Assembly (NCBI GenBank): GCA_963727635.1
Contig: CAVSHP010000015.1
Span: 944,074-1,008,073 of the forward strand
Direction of reading: 5' to 3'
Source of the DNA: SZUA-36 sp963727635
GTDB lineage: Bacteria > Pseudomonadota > Gammaproteobacteria > Xanthomonadales > SZUA-36
Length of the DNA stretch: 64,000 nucleotides
Within the stretch, counting starts at the first letter, position 1; each line of letters begins with the position of its first letter. The notes beneath the pieces are model-generated. The model was not told where the DNA came from. It was given only the letters and a program-made list of their open reading frames with translations, and made no database searches. The translations under genes and the position numbers were made by a program. This document shows, in pieces, positions 20,616 to 31,169 of the stretch.

Positions 20616-23337
20616 TAATCAGTCTCCAAAACCGCAGTCAAGGCGCGTTTGATCCGTTTGCCGAAAGCATCGAAATCCGCTTCGGGCAATGCATATAAAC
20701 CGAGCCATGTCTTCTCCGCTTCGAGCGCCTCCTCGCCGGCCGGTTGCCTGCTGCGCGCACCGGACATCGATTCAGCCAAACGGTCCACCTGGTACTTCAT
20801 ACGCAGGTCGCGGTCCTCCTCGGGTGACGGCATACCGGCAAGGAACTCGAGTGCGATACACAGGGTGCGGGCCTGTACGCGATTTTGCTCGATTTCGTCA
20901 TCGCTGAGGGTGGTAAGCTCTCCCGCCAGGATTTGCTGGCAAACCCGGTCCATGCGTGTTTCGAGTTCGTCGCCCGAGCTGTCCGCGGACCAGGCAGCGG
21001 CGACTTTTGTTTCAGTCTTTTTGCTGAGTGTGCCCTTGGCGGTCCTGCCGCTGACGGTGAGTTCGTGCAGTAATGCGGATTTCAACCACATGCGTTCACG
21101 ATCGGCCTTGACCTGTTGCTGTTGGGCCTGCTTGACACGTTTTTCGTATTGCTCGACAAGGTTCTGGAATGACTGCTGGAGTTTACGGTCGGGGTGTTCG
21201 ATGTCCCTCCAGCTATCCTGCAGACCCTGCACCTTGCCATGCAAGTGGGCCAGGTCATCCTTGCTTTTCAATATGGCCTGCAGTTCATTGCAGAGTGCTT
21301 TTTGCGCCGCCAGGCGGTCATCGTCCGCAGCCCGTATACCGGCCTGTTTGGTCTTGAGTTCCTCGAACAGCGGATCGAGATGGGCGCGGAACTGGTTCCA
21401 GAGTTCCTGTTCCTTGCTTCTCCACAGGCTGCCCGCGGCTTTCCAGTTTGACTGCAGTGATTTTGCCTGGGCGATGGCATCGCTGCGTTCCGGCATGTGA
21501 ATCAACTGGCTGGCAGAGCGGATCAGCTTCATTTTTTCCAGTTCCACCACCTGGTAATGCGCCTGCAGTGCGGCATTGGTTTTGTCCAGCGTCGCCTTGA
21601 GTTTCCTGGCCAGCTTTTGGCGCTGGTTGGCGGGCACCTCGTTCAGATCGGAGAGTTTCCTGCGCCCCCGGGTCAGACCCGAGGCCAGCGCGGTCCAGTC
21701 GACCGGTTCAGCTTTTGCCATTTGTTCCAGTTCGGCGCAGAAAGTGGCGAGTGACTGCGCATGGCGGGACTGGATTTCACTGCGCTTGTCGAGGAAGGGT
21801 TTGGCGGTATCAAACGCCGCATGACCAGCGGCGCTGAACTTGCGCCACATCCACGGGGCAGCGGAAAATTGCTTATCCCCGGGAATCTGCTCGCTTTGCT
21901 CGAGATTTTTCCATTCCAGTTGCAGGCTCTTGATGCGGTCGAGCAGGGCATCCGGGTGCAGATCGGCGGAGGGCAATACTTCCATTTCGGCAATCAGGCG
22001 TTTGCGGATCTTGTTGTTCGACCAGTGTTGCCAGTCACGCAGTTCGCGCAGACGCGCCTGCATCGAATTCAGCCTGTTGTTGAGCTTTTGCCAGTCCTTG
22101 TTCTTGCCGTGTCCTTTGATGGACTGCTGCAGCGTGGCCCGTGTTTCGAGGGCCTTGTGCAACTCGCCCTGTTCCAGTTCGGTTTCCAGTTGCGCCAGCA
22201 GCGCCCGGGCCTGTTCGAGTTCCTGTTCGACGGCCTGGCGCTTTAGTTCGAGACCGGCAGCGAGGCTTTCAAGCACGGCACTGGCCGCCTGGTAGCATGC
22301 GAGGTCCCCGGGATTTGCGGGGTCGCAGTGCTTCCAGGTATTTTCCAGTTGCTGCTTCAGTTTATTCATGCTGGTAGCGTGCGGATTTTGCGCGTTTTCA
22401 GTTTCGTAGAGACGTATGGCATCGGCCATGCGGGCCAGGGATTCACTGGCCTGCGGCGACACCGGCGCCATGTCCGGCGTCTCCGTCGTCGGTACTTGAT
22501 CCATGACCGTTTCCGCCGGGTCTTCAGGCGTCGTTTCAGCCACCGGTTCTGCAACCGGCGCCGGTGGTGCGTCGAGCCGTTCGCAGTCACGCTGGTAACG
22601 TTGGGTCATGGCGCTGTCGGCGTGAGCGGCGATGCCTTGCCAGGCGGCGTGCAGCCGGTCAATTTCAGCCTGGTCTCTTGACTCGATGTCCAGCAGCAGT
22701 TTTTCCAGCGTGCTGCAGATGCGCACCGCCTCAAGCTGAACGGCCCCGGGGTCTGCCTTTGCGAGTAATTCCGTGTGCAGGCGTTCCTGCAATTTTGCAT
22801 AGAGCAACTTGTCGGATTTTCTCAGGGCATCCATGACCCGTTTCAGGCTCGTGTGTTGGGTGATCCGGCTGGCGGCAAATTCACGGTTTTCGGCGTCGCT
22901 GTCGTTTATACAGCAATCGCCCAGTACGCCCTGCCGTTCAACCCGCGCCAGGGCGGCCCGTCGTCAGCACCGCCTCGGGGGCATGGCTGGCAAGGTGCTC
23001 GATCAGATCACGGTCCGATGTGGTTGCGGCCACCTGCATGCGGAATTCCAGCGCCGGGCGGGATTCATTTGAAGATGCGGCCAGTTGCCGGATGCGGTCT
23101 TCCAGCAGTTTTTTTACCTCGGGATCAGTTTCGCTGTCGTGCAACTTCAGAATATTTTCCAGCTGGTGCAAACGTTTGATCGCGGCACTTCGCACCCGCT
23201 TGTCTTCGTCTTTAGCGGCGATCTCAAGCAGGCTGCTGATCAGCTCGGGGTCCTGTTCGGTAGCTGACCGATTCGAGACGGATATCCGCGTTGCTGTTTT
23301 GCCATTTGGGTTTAAAAATAGAGGGTTTCCAGTTCAT
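20615..23337 (-). pseudogene. DUF349 repeat protein, N-terminus frameshifted
   Basis: The long helical protein (about 900 residues) contains repeated segments of the DUF349 type, e.g. LQSNWKAAGSLWRSKEQELW and WRDIEHPDRKLQQSFQNL, rich in Leu, Lys, Glu and Gln and likely coiled-coil. The N-terminal part (RSAAIKRLHQLENIL) resembles HEAT-like repeats. The start is ATG 23337; single-base shifts near 23270 and 22930 disconnect the N-terminus, after which the frame is open for 739 codons to 20615. Function is unknown; DUF349 proteins are common in gammaproteobacteria near mfd or dus genes. Confidence 0.78.
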
Positions 23338-23342
23338 TGAAG

Positions 23343-24321
23343 TCAAGCCGCCAGTTTGGATGGATCGAGAAAGTGCTGTTCCAGTAAACGGAATTGCTCT
23401 TTCGCGGTTTGTACACGCATTAGATCATACAATATATGTTCCGAGCCCGGGCGTCCCTTCAGATACCAGCCGATGTGTTTACGCGCGACCTGTACACCGT
23501 GGTCCTCGCCATAAAACTCATGCAGGCGCCGCAGGTGATCACACATGACCGTGTGTATTTCTGAAGCCGGCGGGGGTGCCAGTATCTCGCCGCTGCGCAG
23601 GTAGTGATTGAACTCTTTGAATATCCAGGGGTTGCCCTGGGCGCCACGGCCGATCATCAAGCCCTCGGCGCCGGTGTAATCCAGTACCTGCCTGGCCTGT
23701 TCCGGTGTTGTCACATCACCATTGGCAAAAACAGGCAGACTGGTTTCCCGGCAGATCCTGCGGATGGTTGCGTATTCAGCCTCGCCGTTAAAGCGGTCGG
23801 CGCGGGTGCGGCCATGCACGGCCAGGGCTGCGATCCCACAGGACTCGGCAATTTGCGCCACGTCAGCTGCATTGCGGTTATCACGGTCCGGGCCCGTGCG
23901 TATCTTGAGCGTGACCGGAACATCGACCGCGGCGACCACCGTCTTGAGTATCGCTTCGACCAGGCGCGATATCGGAAAGCAACGCGGAGCCACCGAACTT
24001 GCCACAGACTTTCTTGGCCGGGCAGCCCATGTTGATATCGATAATCTGGGCACCCAGGGCGACATTATAAATGGCGGCTTCGGCCAGCGTCTCAGGATCA
24101 CTGCCGACAATTTGTACGGCCAGCGGTGCGGGTTCGCCGTCAAAATTGCTGCGCCATTTGGATTTGCGGGTGTGCTTGAGTTGCGGGTTCGAACTGACCA
24201 TTTCGGTGACCACATAACCCGCACCCAGTGCGCGGCAAAGCTGGCGAAACGGACGGTCGGTGACGCCGGCCATGGGTGCCAGGGCAATGCGGTTGCTAAG
24301 TGTGTAGGGTCCAATTTGCAT
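23343..24321 (-). pseudogene. dusB: tRNA-dihydrouridine synthase B, one frameshift
   Basis: DusB reduces specific uridines in the tRNA D-loop using FMN and NADPH. Characteristic segments are IALAPMAGVTDRPFRQLC, the catalytic Cys in INMGCPAKKVCGKFGGSALL, LKIRTGPDRDNRNA, the flavin-binding LAVHGRTR, FANGDVTTPEQA and MIGRGAQGNPWIF. The start MQIGPYTL at 24321 fits the family; an ATG four codons upstream is possible. One single-base shift near 23965 divides the gene. Confidence 0.93.
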
Positions 24322-24345
24322 GGCGGTGATCAACCGGTATTCCGG

Positions 24346-25594
24346 CTACATTTTTGAGCTCAATGCCTCGAATATCTGGAATCCCGCCACCCAGGTACCG
24401 ATGGCGGAACCGAGATTTGAGAAAAAGAATACCAGTAATATGCGCGTCGCGGGATTTTTAAACCAGCCTTTCAGGGTGGTGGCGTCATCACGCAGCCTTT
24501 CGAGATCCGAAACTTTGGGTTTACGCAACCAGGATTCCACCACGCCGGTGACCATACCCGCGGCAATCGCCGGGTTCAAAGAGGTTAGCGGTGCGGCGAT
24601 CATGGCGCTTAGGATGGTTAACGGGTGACCCCGCGCGATCAATGCACCGAGTGCCGCAAGACCGCCATTGATCAGGACCCAGAGCGTGACCAGTTGCCAG
24701 CCAAGTTCCGGGCTGCGTGAAAAACCGACCCAGAAACCGGTGAATACCAGCGCCGCAATTAACCAGGGTACAAATTTGAGCCAGCGGTTGGGTGGCGGTA
24801 ATCGTGACAGACTGTCCACCTCGATTTGCGGATCCTGCTGATCAGTTGCCAGGTATTTTGACAAGACCTTCAAGGTGACCGGCGCCGATCACGACAAGGA
24901 TACGTTTGCCGGTATTTTCGCGGTTCTCCTGGCGCAGACGTGCCGCCATGAAGCGGTCACGTTCCGAGATCAGCGCTTCGTATAATTCCGGTGATTGTTC
25001 GGCAAACTCGGTGAAGGTGGATTCGAGGATATCGCCTTCCTTGAGCTTCTCGATCTGGTCTTCATCAATTTCTTCCGAACTGACGGTGCTCATCACCAGG
25101 CCGGTCGTCAGCATGATACGTTTGTACCAGGGTACCGCGCGATAGCTGCGTTTCAGCGTGGTGGCCAGGTCGCGGTCAATAAGTTGCAGAGGTATTTTGT
25201 GGGCTGTTGCGGCATCGGCGGCAGCCTTGAGTTCGGCGCCGGGTTCGATGCCAAATTGCTCGGCAATACGCCGCTGATAAGCCCCCAGGGCCAGGTTGGC
25301 CATTACCAGGCCCGCTTTTTTCTCGCGAACGATGCGATAAAGGTCCATGTCCTTCCACTGCTGTTGCTGGGTCAGGGCCTGGTGGCGGGCCGGGCAAAGT
25401 TCCACGGCGATCGCGTCGAAATTGCCGCTGCCGGCCATTTCGGTGACAGCGGTTACACTGGCGCGTGAAACATGGGCGGTGCCCAGCAGGACATACTCGA
25501 CGCCATCACGGGAAATTTCCCTGGTTGGCTGTTCTGCAGGTGTCAAATCCGGGGTCACCGCTTCCGGTGTTAATGGTGCTTCTGATTCAGGCAT
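24346..25594 (-). pseudogene. TraB/GumN family membrane protein, one frameshift
   Basis: The N-terminal 240 residues are the TraB domain: YVLLGTAHVSRASV with the conserved GTAH, AVELCPARHQAL, and a C-terminal GAGHLEGL motif. A base shift near 24850 separates it from a C-terminal part with several transmembrane helices (FVPWLIAALVFTGFWVGF; INGGLAALGALIARGHPLT). This two-part layout matches bacterial and archaeal TraB-family proteins related to the enterococcal pheromone-shutdown protein. The family is thought to be metalloprotease-like; the substrate is unknown. Confidence 0.82.
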
Positions 25595-25670
25595 TGGGCT
25601 TTGAGAGCCTTCAAAGAGGCTCCGTTAATCTTGAGAGGGCGCAAGGATAACGCAGAAGCGAATCCCGTGC

Positions 25671-25955
25671 CTATTTTTCTATGACAGCACCCGCATGCAA
25701 GACGCTGTACAACACGAGGTCGTTTTCAAAATAGACACTGTAAGTAGCGTAATCCCAGCTGGAAATCGGTGGATCGCCCACCGCCGGGTTCTTCTTCTGT
25801 GGCGCACCGAATTTTGTTTCGACGGTGGCCTTGTTCTGTCCGTTCTTGGGCAGATTCATGTGATCGGCCTGACGCACTTCGTCAATTATCAAAACATCGG
25901 CGTATACAGCTTGCATTGCCAAAGTCAGCATGAAAGCCAGAACAATCCTTGTCAT
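25671..25955 (-). CDS. Conserved exported protein of unknown function
   Basis: The protein is about 94 residues with a signal peptide ending near VYADVLIIDE. The mature part has the pattern FGAPQKKNPAVGDPPISSWD followed by a YSVYFENDLVLYSV strand pair, seen in a conserved family of small periplasmic proteobacterial proteins distantly resembling the SmpA/BamE fold. No catalytic motif is visible. ATG 25955 gives the best signal peptide. It stands alone between the TraB-family gene and rsgA. Confidence 0.65.
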   Translation of the reverse strand: MTRIVLAFMLTLAMQAVYADVLIIDEVRQADHMNLPKNGQNKATVETKFGAPQKKNPAVGDPPISSWDYATYSVYFENDLVLYSVLHAGAVIEK

Positions 25956-26117
25956 CGTCTTTCTCCAAAGTGATTCAGTTCTCATGATGCCTCAGAATAC
26001 CATAAAATTGCTTAATCGCTTACTGGTTAAATAACAACATTGGTTGCGGGCGGGGTTCCCAGGGGGATTTTGCCTCTCAACCCTTCTTAATATCAATAGT
26101 TGCAGCTTGATGGTTTG

Positions 26118-27023
26118 TCAATCGTTCTGCTCCAGTAATCGCAGGTAGGACTGGTAACGCCAGTCCCGGATCAGTCCATCCGCAACCGCCTTCTTGACGG
26201 CGCAACCCGGTTCGGAGGCGTGCAAACAGTTGTTAAACCGGCACTGTCCGAGCCATGCGTCGAACTCGATAAATCCCGCGGCAAGTTCGTCTTTCTGCAG
26301 TTTCCAGATGCCGTATTCCCAAACACCGGGTGAATCGATCAGTTGCCCGCCATCTGCGAGATGGTACAGCTTGGTTGTCGTGGTGGTATGGGCGCCTTTC
26401 CCGGTCGCATCCGACAGCTTGCCGGTCTGGATTTGCAGGTCGGGTATCAACTGGTTGATCAGCGATGATTTACCGACCCCGGACTGGCCGACGAGTATGC
26501 TGGTCTGGTCTTTGAGAACCGGGCGTAGATCCGCAATGCCCGGGTCGGTTTTACACGAAGTGCGCACCACGGTATAGCCCAGTGCCTCGTATTCCGGCAT
26601 GTGGGCCAGCACCGCAATCCCGTTGGCGGTTTCATCCGCGGCCACTTCGAGTTCTGCCTTGTTATAAACGATCACCGGTTTGATACCGAGGCTGTGAACG
26701 GCCAGCAGGTAACGTTCCATCAGGTCCAGCGAGGGCAGGGGGCGCGTTGCAACCACGATCACGGCCTGGTCGAGGTTGGCGGCAATGATGTGCTGGCGTA
26801 AGCGGTCGTCAGTTCTTACAAAGTAATTTTTTCGCGGCAGGATGGTTTCAACCACCAGCGAGTCACCATCCGCCCTTGCCGTCATCACCCGGTCACCACA
26901 ATAAGGTCTGCCAACACTTCGTCTGAATTTGCAACGATGATGCGTGCCGTCGGCTAACATCACGACACCCTGGCTGCCATAAGAGACCAGGACCAGGGCT
27001 TCGGTTCGCGTGTTGTCGGTCAC
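26118..27023 (-). CDS. rsgA: Ribosome small-subunit maturation GTPase RsgA
   Basis: RsgA is a late 30S assembly factor whose GTPase is stimulated by the ribosome. The 301-residue protein has the circularly permuted GTPase order: an OB-fold, then VIVYNKAEL (G4), GQSGVGKSSLINQL (G1) and DSPGVWEYG (G3), and a C-terminal zinc-binding region (CRFNNCLHASEPGC). The gene is intact and divergent from orn, the usual gammaproteobacterial pairing. Confidence 0.95.
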   Translation of the reverse strand: MTDNTRTEALVLVSYGSQGVVMLADGTHHRCKFRRSVGRPYCGDRVMTARADGDSLVVETILPRKNYFVRTDDRLRQHIIAANLDQAVIVVATRPLPSLDLMERYLLAVHSLGIKPVIVYNKAELEVAADETANGIAVLAHMPEYEALGYTVVRTSCKTDPGIADLRPVLKDQTSILVGQSGVGKSSLINQLIPDLQIQTGKLSDATGKGAHTTTTTKLYHLADGGQLIDSPGVWEYGIWKLQKDELAAGFIEFDAWLGQCRFNNCLHASEPGCAVKKAVADGLIRDWRYQSYLRLLEQND

Positions 27024-27134
27024 GTATCGGCTTTGAGAATATCCATTGGCGTATTGTACCTGTCATCGCTGCTTTGAACATGGCACAAAACGGCGAAGGC
27101 CGGTATAGTGCGCAAAACCCTGAAAAAAGAATCT

Positions 27135-27701
27135 ATGAGCGACGAAAAACAGACAAGACTGATCTGGATCGACCTGGAAATGAGCGGTCTGGATACCGAT
27201 AACGACACGATTCTTGAAATCGCGACCGTTATTACCGACGGTGAATTAAATACGCTGGCAATGGGCCCGGTTTGTGCGATCCGTCAAAATGAGGCCGTGT
27301 TGAAGGCCATGGATGACTGGAACCGCAGACACCACACCGATTCCGGATTGTGGCAACGCGTCGTGTTCAGCCGCTATAGCATGGCCGCTGCCGAAACAGT
27401 CTGTATTGATTTTCTCAAGCAGTGGGTTGAAAAAGGCGCATCGCCGATGTGTGGCAACAGCATCTGCCAGGACCGACGGTTTATACACCGCCTGATGCCC
27501 GAACTCGAAAGCTGGTTTCATTACCGTAACCTGGATGTAAGCACCCTGAAAATCCTGTCCAGCATATGGTTACCGCCCGAATTACAGGAATTCGAAAAAG
27601 AAAACCGACACGAGGCGCTGTCCGACATCCAGGAATCCATCGAGGAGTTGGCATACTATCGCCAGTTCATGGGCAAGTTTGCCAACAAGATCCATAAGTA
27701 G
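27135..27701 (+). CDS. orn: Oligoribonuclease
   Basis: Orn degrades RNA dinucleotides, including pGpG, to mononucleotides. The 188-residue protein has the DEDDh exonuclease residues: IWIDLEMSGLD with Asp and Glu, MCGNSICQDRRF, and the C-terminal HEALSDIQESI with catalytic His and Asp. ATG 27135 is chosen over an upstream ATG since it gives the family start MSDEKQTRLIWIDLEMSGL. Intact. Confidence 0.96.
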   Translation: MSDEKQTRLIWIDLEMSGLDTDNDTILEIATVITDGELNTLAMGPVCAIRQNEAVLKAMDDWNRRHHTDSGLWQRVVFSRYSMAAAETVCIDFLKQWVEKGASPMCGNSICQDRRFIHRLMPELESWFHYRNLDVSTLKILSSIWLPPELQEFEKENRHEALSDIQESIEELAYYRQFMGKFANKIHK

Positions 27702-27857
27702 TCCCTGCCTGGTGAGGTATCATCGGTTCTTTTAAAATTCTTGTTCGATTTACCGCCCTGCAAACATTTTGCTGTAGGATACTCTCAAAATTTGCGGTCA
27801 GCTGGCAAAAACCATGGGTTTGTTTACTGGTTTTACCGACGGACCGAGAGGAAAAAC

Positions 27858-29441
27858 ATGAGCGAAAAGCAGTCTGGGCTGGGTGCGTATTTCGAAGAAT
27901 TGAAACGGCGTAAGGTCGTACGCGTCGCCATTGCCTACATCGTTGGCGCATGGCTGCTGATGCAGATCGCCGACGCCACCTTCGAACCGCTGAACCTGCC
28001 GCAGTGGTCGATCACGCTGGTGCTGTGGTTGTTGGGGCTCGGCTTCCCGGTGGCGCTGATTCTCGCCTGGGCATTGGAAGTGACGCCTGAGGGTATCCGC
28101 CGGACAAAAAAACGCCGCAAAATCACACGTACGGTCAAACATAAGTCCGATATCGAGGAGGTGCATTCCATCGCGGTATTACCCTTCGTGGATATGAGCC
28201 CGGAAAAGGACCAGGATCACTTCTGCGAGGGCATGGCCGAGGAAATCATCAATTCCCTGGCGAGAATCCAGGGTGTACAGGTCGCCTCACGTACGGCTTC
28301 ATTCCAGTTCAAGGGCTCTGCGATGGACATCGACACGATCGGTGAACGTCTGAATGTAAATACCGTCCTCGAGGGCAGTGTACGCAAAGCCGGCGAGCAC
28401 CTGCGCGTGACCGCCCAGCTGATCAACGTCGCTGACGGCTACCACATCTGGTCTGAGGGTTTTGACCGCGAACTGAAGGACGTTTTCGGTATTCAGAAAG
28501 AGATCGCCGCGAATGTCGCCAAGGCCTTCAAGTTATCACTGAACCCCAACAGGGAAGAAGCCGTCGAGCAGCAACCCACGCAAAACATCGAGGCATATGA
28601 ATATTACCTGCGCGGACGCAGGCACTTTTACCAGTTCAGCGACCAAAGCTGGAAGCAGGCACGCGAGGATTTTTCCCACGCCATCGACCTCGACCCCGAT
28701 TACGCCCTGGCCTATGCCGGGCTGGCGGATTGTTTCTCTTTTATCTACATGTACGCCGACAGCGCCGTGTCGGTGCGTCTGCAGGCGGAGACCAATAGCC
28801 GCCTGGCCATGCAACTCGCGCCAAACCTGGCGCAGGTGCATGCCTCGCGCGGCCTGGCCCTGTCCTACAGCACGCGCCAGGATGAGGCAGAAAAGGCCTT
28901 CGAGCGCGCCGTGGAACTGGATCCGAAGCTGTTTGACGCCTACTACTTCCATGGCCGGCACGCCTTTACCAAGGGCAAGCTGGAAAAGGCCGCACAGTTG
29001 TTTGAAAAGGCCACCGAGGTGCGTCCCGATGACTACCAGGCGCTGGCCCTGCTGGCACAGGTTTACCGTGCGCTGGGTCAGGAGGAAAAAAGAAATGAAG
29101 CGCGCAGACGCACCCTGGAAGTCATTGAAAAACGATTGCAGACCACACCCAATGATGCACGGGCATTGTGTTTCGGCTCGGTCAACCTGCTCGAAGCCGG
29201 TCAGACCGAGAAGGGCATGGAGTGGCTCGAGCGCGCCAAGACCAGCGAGGCCGATGATGCCCTGAACCTTTACAACGTGGCCTGCGTGTACTCCAATATT
29301 GGTGAAATCGACCAGGCGCTCGACTGCCTGGAAAAAAGCGTCAGAAAGGGCATGGCCGAGATGGACTGGATGAAAAACGACAGCGACCTCGATAACCTGC
29401 GCGAACATCCACGTTTCAAGGCCCTGTTATCGGGAAAATAG
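27858..29441 (+). CDS. Membrane-anchored TolB-like/TPR protein
   Basis: The ~527-residue protein starts FEELKRRKVVRVAIAYIVGA, followed by two transmembrane helices (about 24-41 and 52-70). A periplasmic domain like the FlgO/TolB N-terminus begins at AVLPFVDMSPEKDQDHFCEG and contains LEGSVRKAGEHLRVTAQLI. At least six TPR-like helical pairs follow (e.g. YALAYAGLADCFSF). Such proteins often carry N-terminal adenylate-cyclase or DNA-binding domains; this one has neither. Role probably scaffold or regulator. ATG 27858 has GAGG upstream. Confidence 0.8.
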   Translation: MSEKQSGLGAYFEELKRRKVVRVAIAYIVGAWLLMQIADATFEPLNLPQWSITLVLWLLGLGFPVALILAWALEVTPEGIRRTKKRRKITRTVKHKSDIEEVHSIAVLPFVDMSPEKDQDHFCEGMAEEIINSLARIQGVQVASRTASFQFKGSAMDIDTIGERLNVNTVLEGSVRKAGEHLRVTAQLINVADGYHIWSEGFDRELKDVFGIQKEIAANVAKAFKLSLNPNREEAVEQQPTQNIEAYEYYLRGRRHFYQFSDQSWKQAREDFSHAIDLDPDYALAYAGLADCFSFIYMYADSAVSVRLQAETNSRLAMQLAPNLAQVHASRGLALSYSTRQDEAEKAFERAVELDPKLFDAYYFHGRHAFTKGKLEKAAQLFEKATEVRPDDYQALALLAQVYRALGQEEKRNEARRRTLEVIEKRLQTTPNDARALCFGSVNLLEAGQTEKGMEWLERAKTSEADDALNLYNVACVYSNIGEIDQALDCLEKSVRKGMAEMDWMKNDSDLDNLREHPRFKALLSGK

Positions 29442-29488
29442 ACACCCCCGCTGAATTTAAGCTACAACATTACCCAGGAAAACAACCC

Positions 29489-30814
29489 ATGAATCCAAGT
29501 CGTTATATCCATCTCGCCCTCGTATCAGCGCTGTTTGCAGTTTATGCGGACCCCGCCAGCGCAGCACCGTCACTGGACAGCAAGGAGACGGCCATCGTCA
29601 GTTGGAGCGAAGCGCACAGTGAAGAGGCCATCGACCTGCTGGAAAAACTGGTCAATATCAACAGCGGCACCATGAACCAGCAGGGTGTCAGGGACGTCGG
29701 GGCGGTATTGCGGACTGAACTGGACGGGCTCGGTTTCGAGACACGCTGGGTCGACATGCCGGAGGAAATGGGCCGCGGTGGCCACCTGTTCGGCGAACAT
29801 CTTGGCGATCGTGGCAAGCGAATACTGCTGATTGGTCACCTCGATACCGTGTTTGAACCGGAAGAAGCCTTCCAGACCTTTAGCCGCGACGGATCAAAGG
29901 CCATTGGACCCGGTGTCGAGGACATGAAATCGGGTGACGTCATTATCATCTATGCGCTCAAGGCACTGCAGGCCGCGGGGGTGCTCGATGGGGCGCAGAT
30001 CGTGGTCGCCTATACCGGTGACGAGGAAGAATCGGGCAAGCCCCTGAGTATTTCAAGAAAGGATCTGATCGAGGCCGGCAAGTGGGCCGATATCGCGCTC
30101 GGTTTCGAGGCGGGTATCGACTACGACGGCCAGGAATGGACGACAATCGCGCGCCGCAGTTCGAGTAACTGGTGTCTCGAGGTCAGTGGAAAACAGGCCC
30201 ATTCGGCGGGTATTTTCAACGCCCAGACCGGCGCCGGGGCGATATTCGAGGCGGCGAGGATACTCAACGGTTTCTATGACGAAGTGCGTGGCGAGGAATA
30301 CCTGACCTTCAACGCCGGCACCATCATGGGTGGTACGGAGGTCAGCGGTGACTGTGATTCGCCGGAGGGCAAGGTTTTTGGCAAGACCAATATCGTACCC
30401 AACCGTGTCATCGTACGTGGCGGCATGCGCACGATTTCGCAGGAGCAACTGGACAAGGCCCGCAAGGGGATGCAGGCCGTGGTCGAGCGCCATCTGCCGT
30501 TGACCGATGCGAGCATCAAGTTTACTGACAGTTACCCGGCGATGGCGCCGACCGAGGGTAACCGCAAGCTCAGCGACATGCTGTCACAGATCAACCAGGA
30601 ACTCGGCCGTGGGCCGATGCCGATACTCGATGCGGCCAGACGCGGCGCGGCCGACATCTCATTCGTCGCACCTTACACCGATGGCCTGGCCGGAATGGGC
30701 GCCTACGGCAAGGGCGGACACACGCCCAACGAGTCTTTGGACCTTACTTCGATACCGATCGCCGTTCAGCGTGCGGCGATCCTGATTTACCGGCTCAGCC
30801 AACAGGAACGTTAA
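29489..30814 (+). CDS. Exported M20-family metallopeptidase (glutamate carboxypeptidase type)
   Basis: The 441-residue protein has a signal peptide (cleavage near ADPASA/APS) and the M20 zinc-peptidase order: first metal His in LIGHLDTV, bridging Asp in GPGVEDMKSG, catalytic Glu pair in GDEEESGKP, then the dimerisation lid and a final His in GKGGHTPNE. It resembles carboxypeptidase G2-type enzymes that cleave C-terminal glutamate from peptides or folates in the periplasm. Intact; it reads toward a hairpin-rich repeat. Confidence 0.87.
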   Translation: MNPSRYIHLALVSALFAVYADPASAAPSLDSKETAIVSWSEAHSEEAIDLLEKLVNINSGTMNQQGVRDVGAVLRTELDGLGFETRWVDMPEEMGRGGHLFGEHLGDRGKRILLIGHLDTVFEPEEAFQTFSRDGSKAIGPGVEDMKSGDVIIIYALKALQAAGVLDGAQIVVAYTGDEEESGKPLSISRKDLIEAGKWADIALGFEAGIDYDGQEWTTIARRSSSNWCLEVSGKQAHSAGIFNAQTGAGAIFEAARILNGFYDEVRGEEYLTFNAGTIMGGTEVSGDCDSPEGKVFGKTNIVPNRVIVRGGMRTISQEQLDKARKGMQAVVERHLPLTDASIKFTDSYPAMAPTEGNRKLSDMLSQINQELGRGPMPILDAARRGAADISFVAPYTDGLAGMGAYGKGGHTPNESLDLTSIPIAVQRAAILIYRLSQQER

Positions 30815-30847
30815 ACAGGTCTGCTGGTTTCTATTTGTCAGCAGGGA

Positions 30848-31128
30848 AGCCAAGGGGGTGTGGTGTCTTGTTTCAGGACATGCCGTGAACCCATCCATGG
30901 GGGCGCGGGCTCGACGTCCTGTCTCGCACGGTCCTGAAACAAGACACCACACCCCCTCGGCTTTGTGCGAAATCGTAGGTCAATGGTTTCTGACAGATTC
31001 GCACGGCGTATGCCAGACGCTGGGGCGGGTGGTTAGTTTCAGGACCGCACGAGGCAGGATGCCGAGTACGAGCGTCACAGGGATGTGCTTGAGCGAGTCC
31101 TGGAACTAACCACCCGCCCCAGCGTCTC
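30848..31128. repeat. Composite twin-hairpin intergenic element, copy B
   Basis: Second copy of the element at 3.2-3.5 kb, in opposite orientation. Hairpin B1 pairs 30854-30879 with 30931-30956 (26 bp, perfect). Hairpin B2 pairs 31016-31045 with 31097-31126 (29 of 30 bp, the exception being a possible T-G wobble). The spacer contains CAATGGTTTCTGA, shared with the reverse complement of copy A. It fills the space between convergent genes (M20 peptidase and the HerA-like ATPase gene). An 83-codon open frame across it is homologous to one in copy A; I treat this as shared DNA rather than a proven gene. Confidence 0.8.
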
Positions 31129-31169
31129 CACCGTATAAATGAGTGTAGTGGCGATTGTTAGGCGGACTA

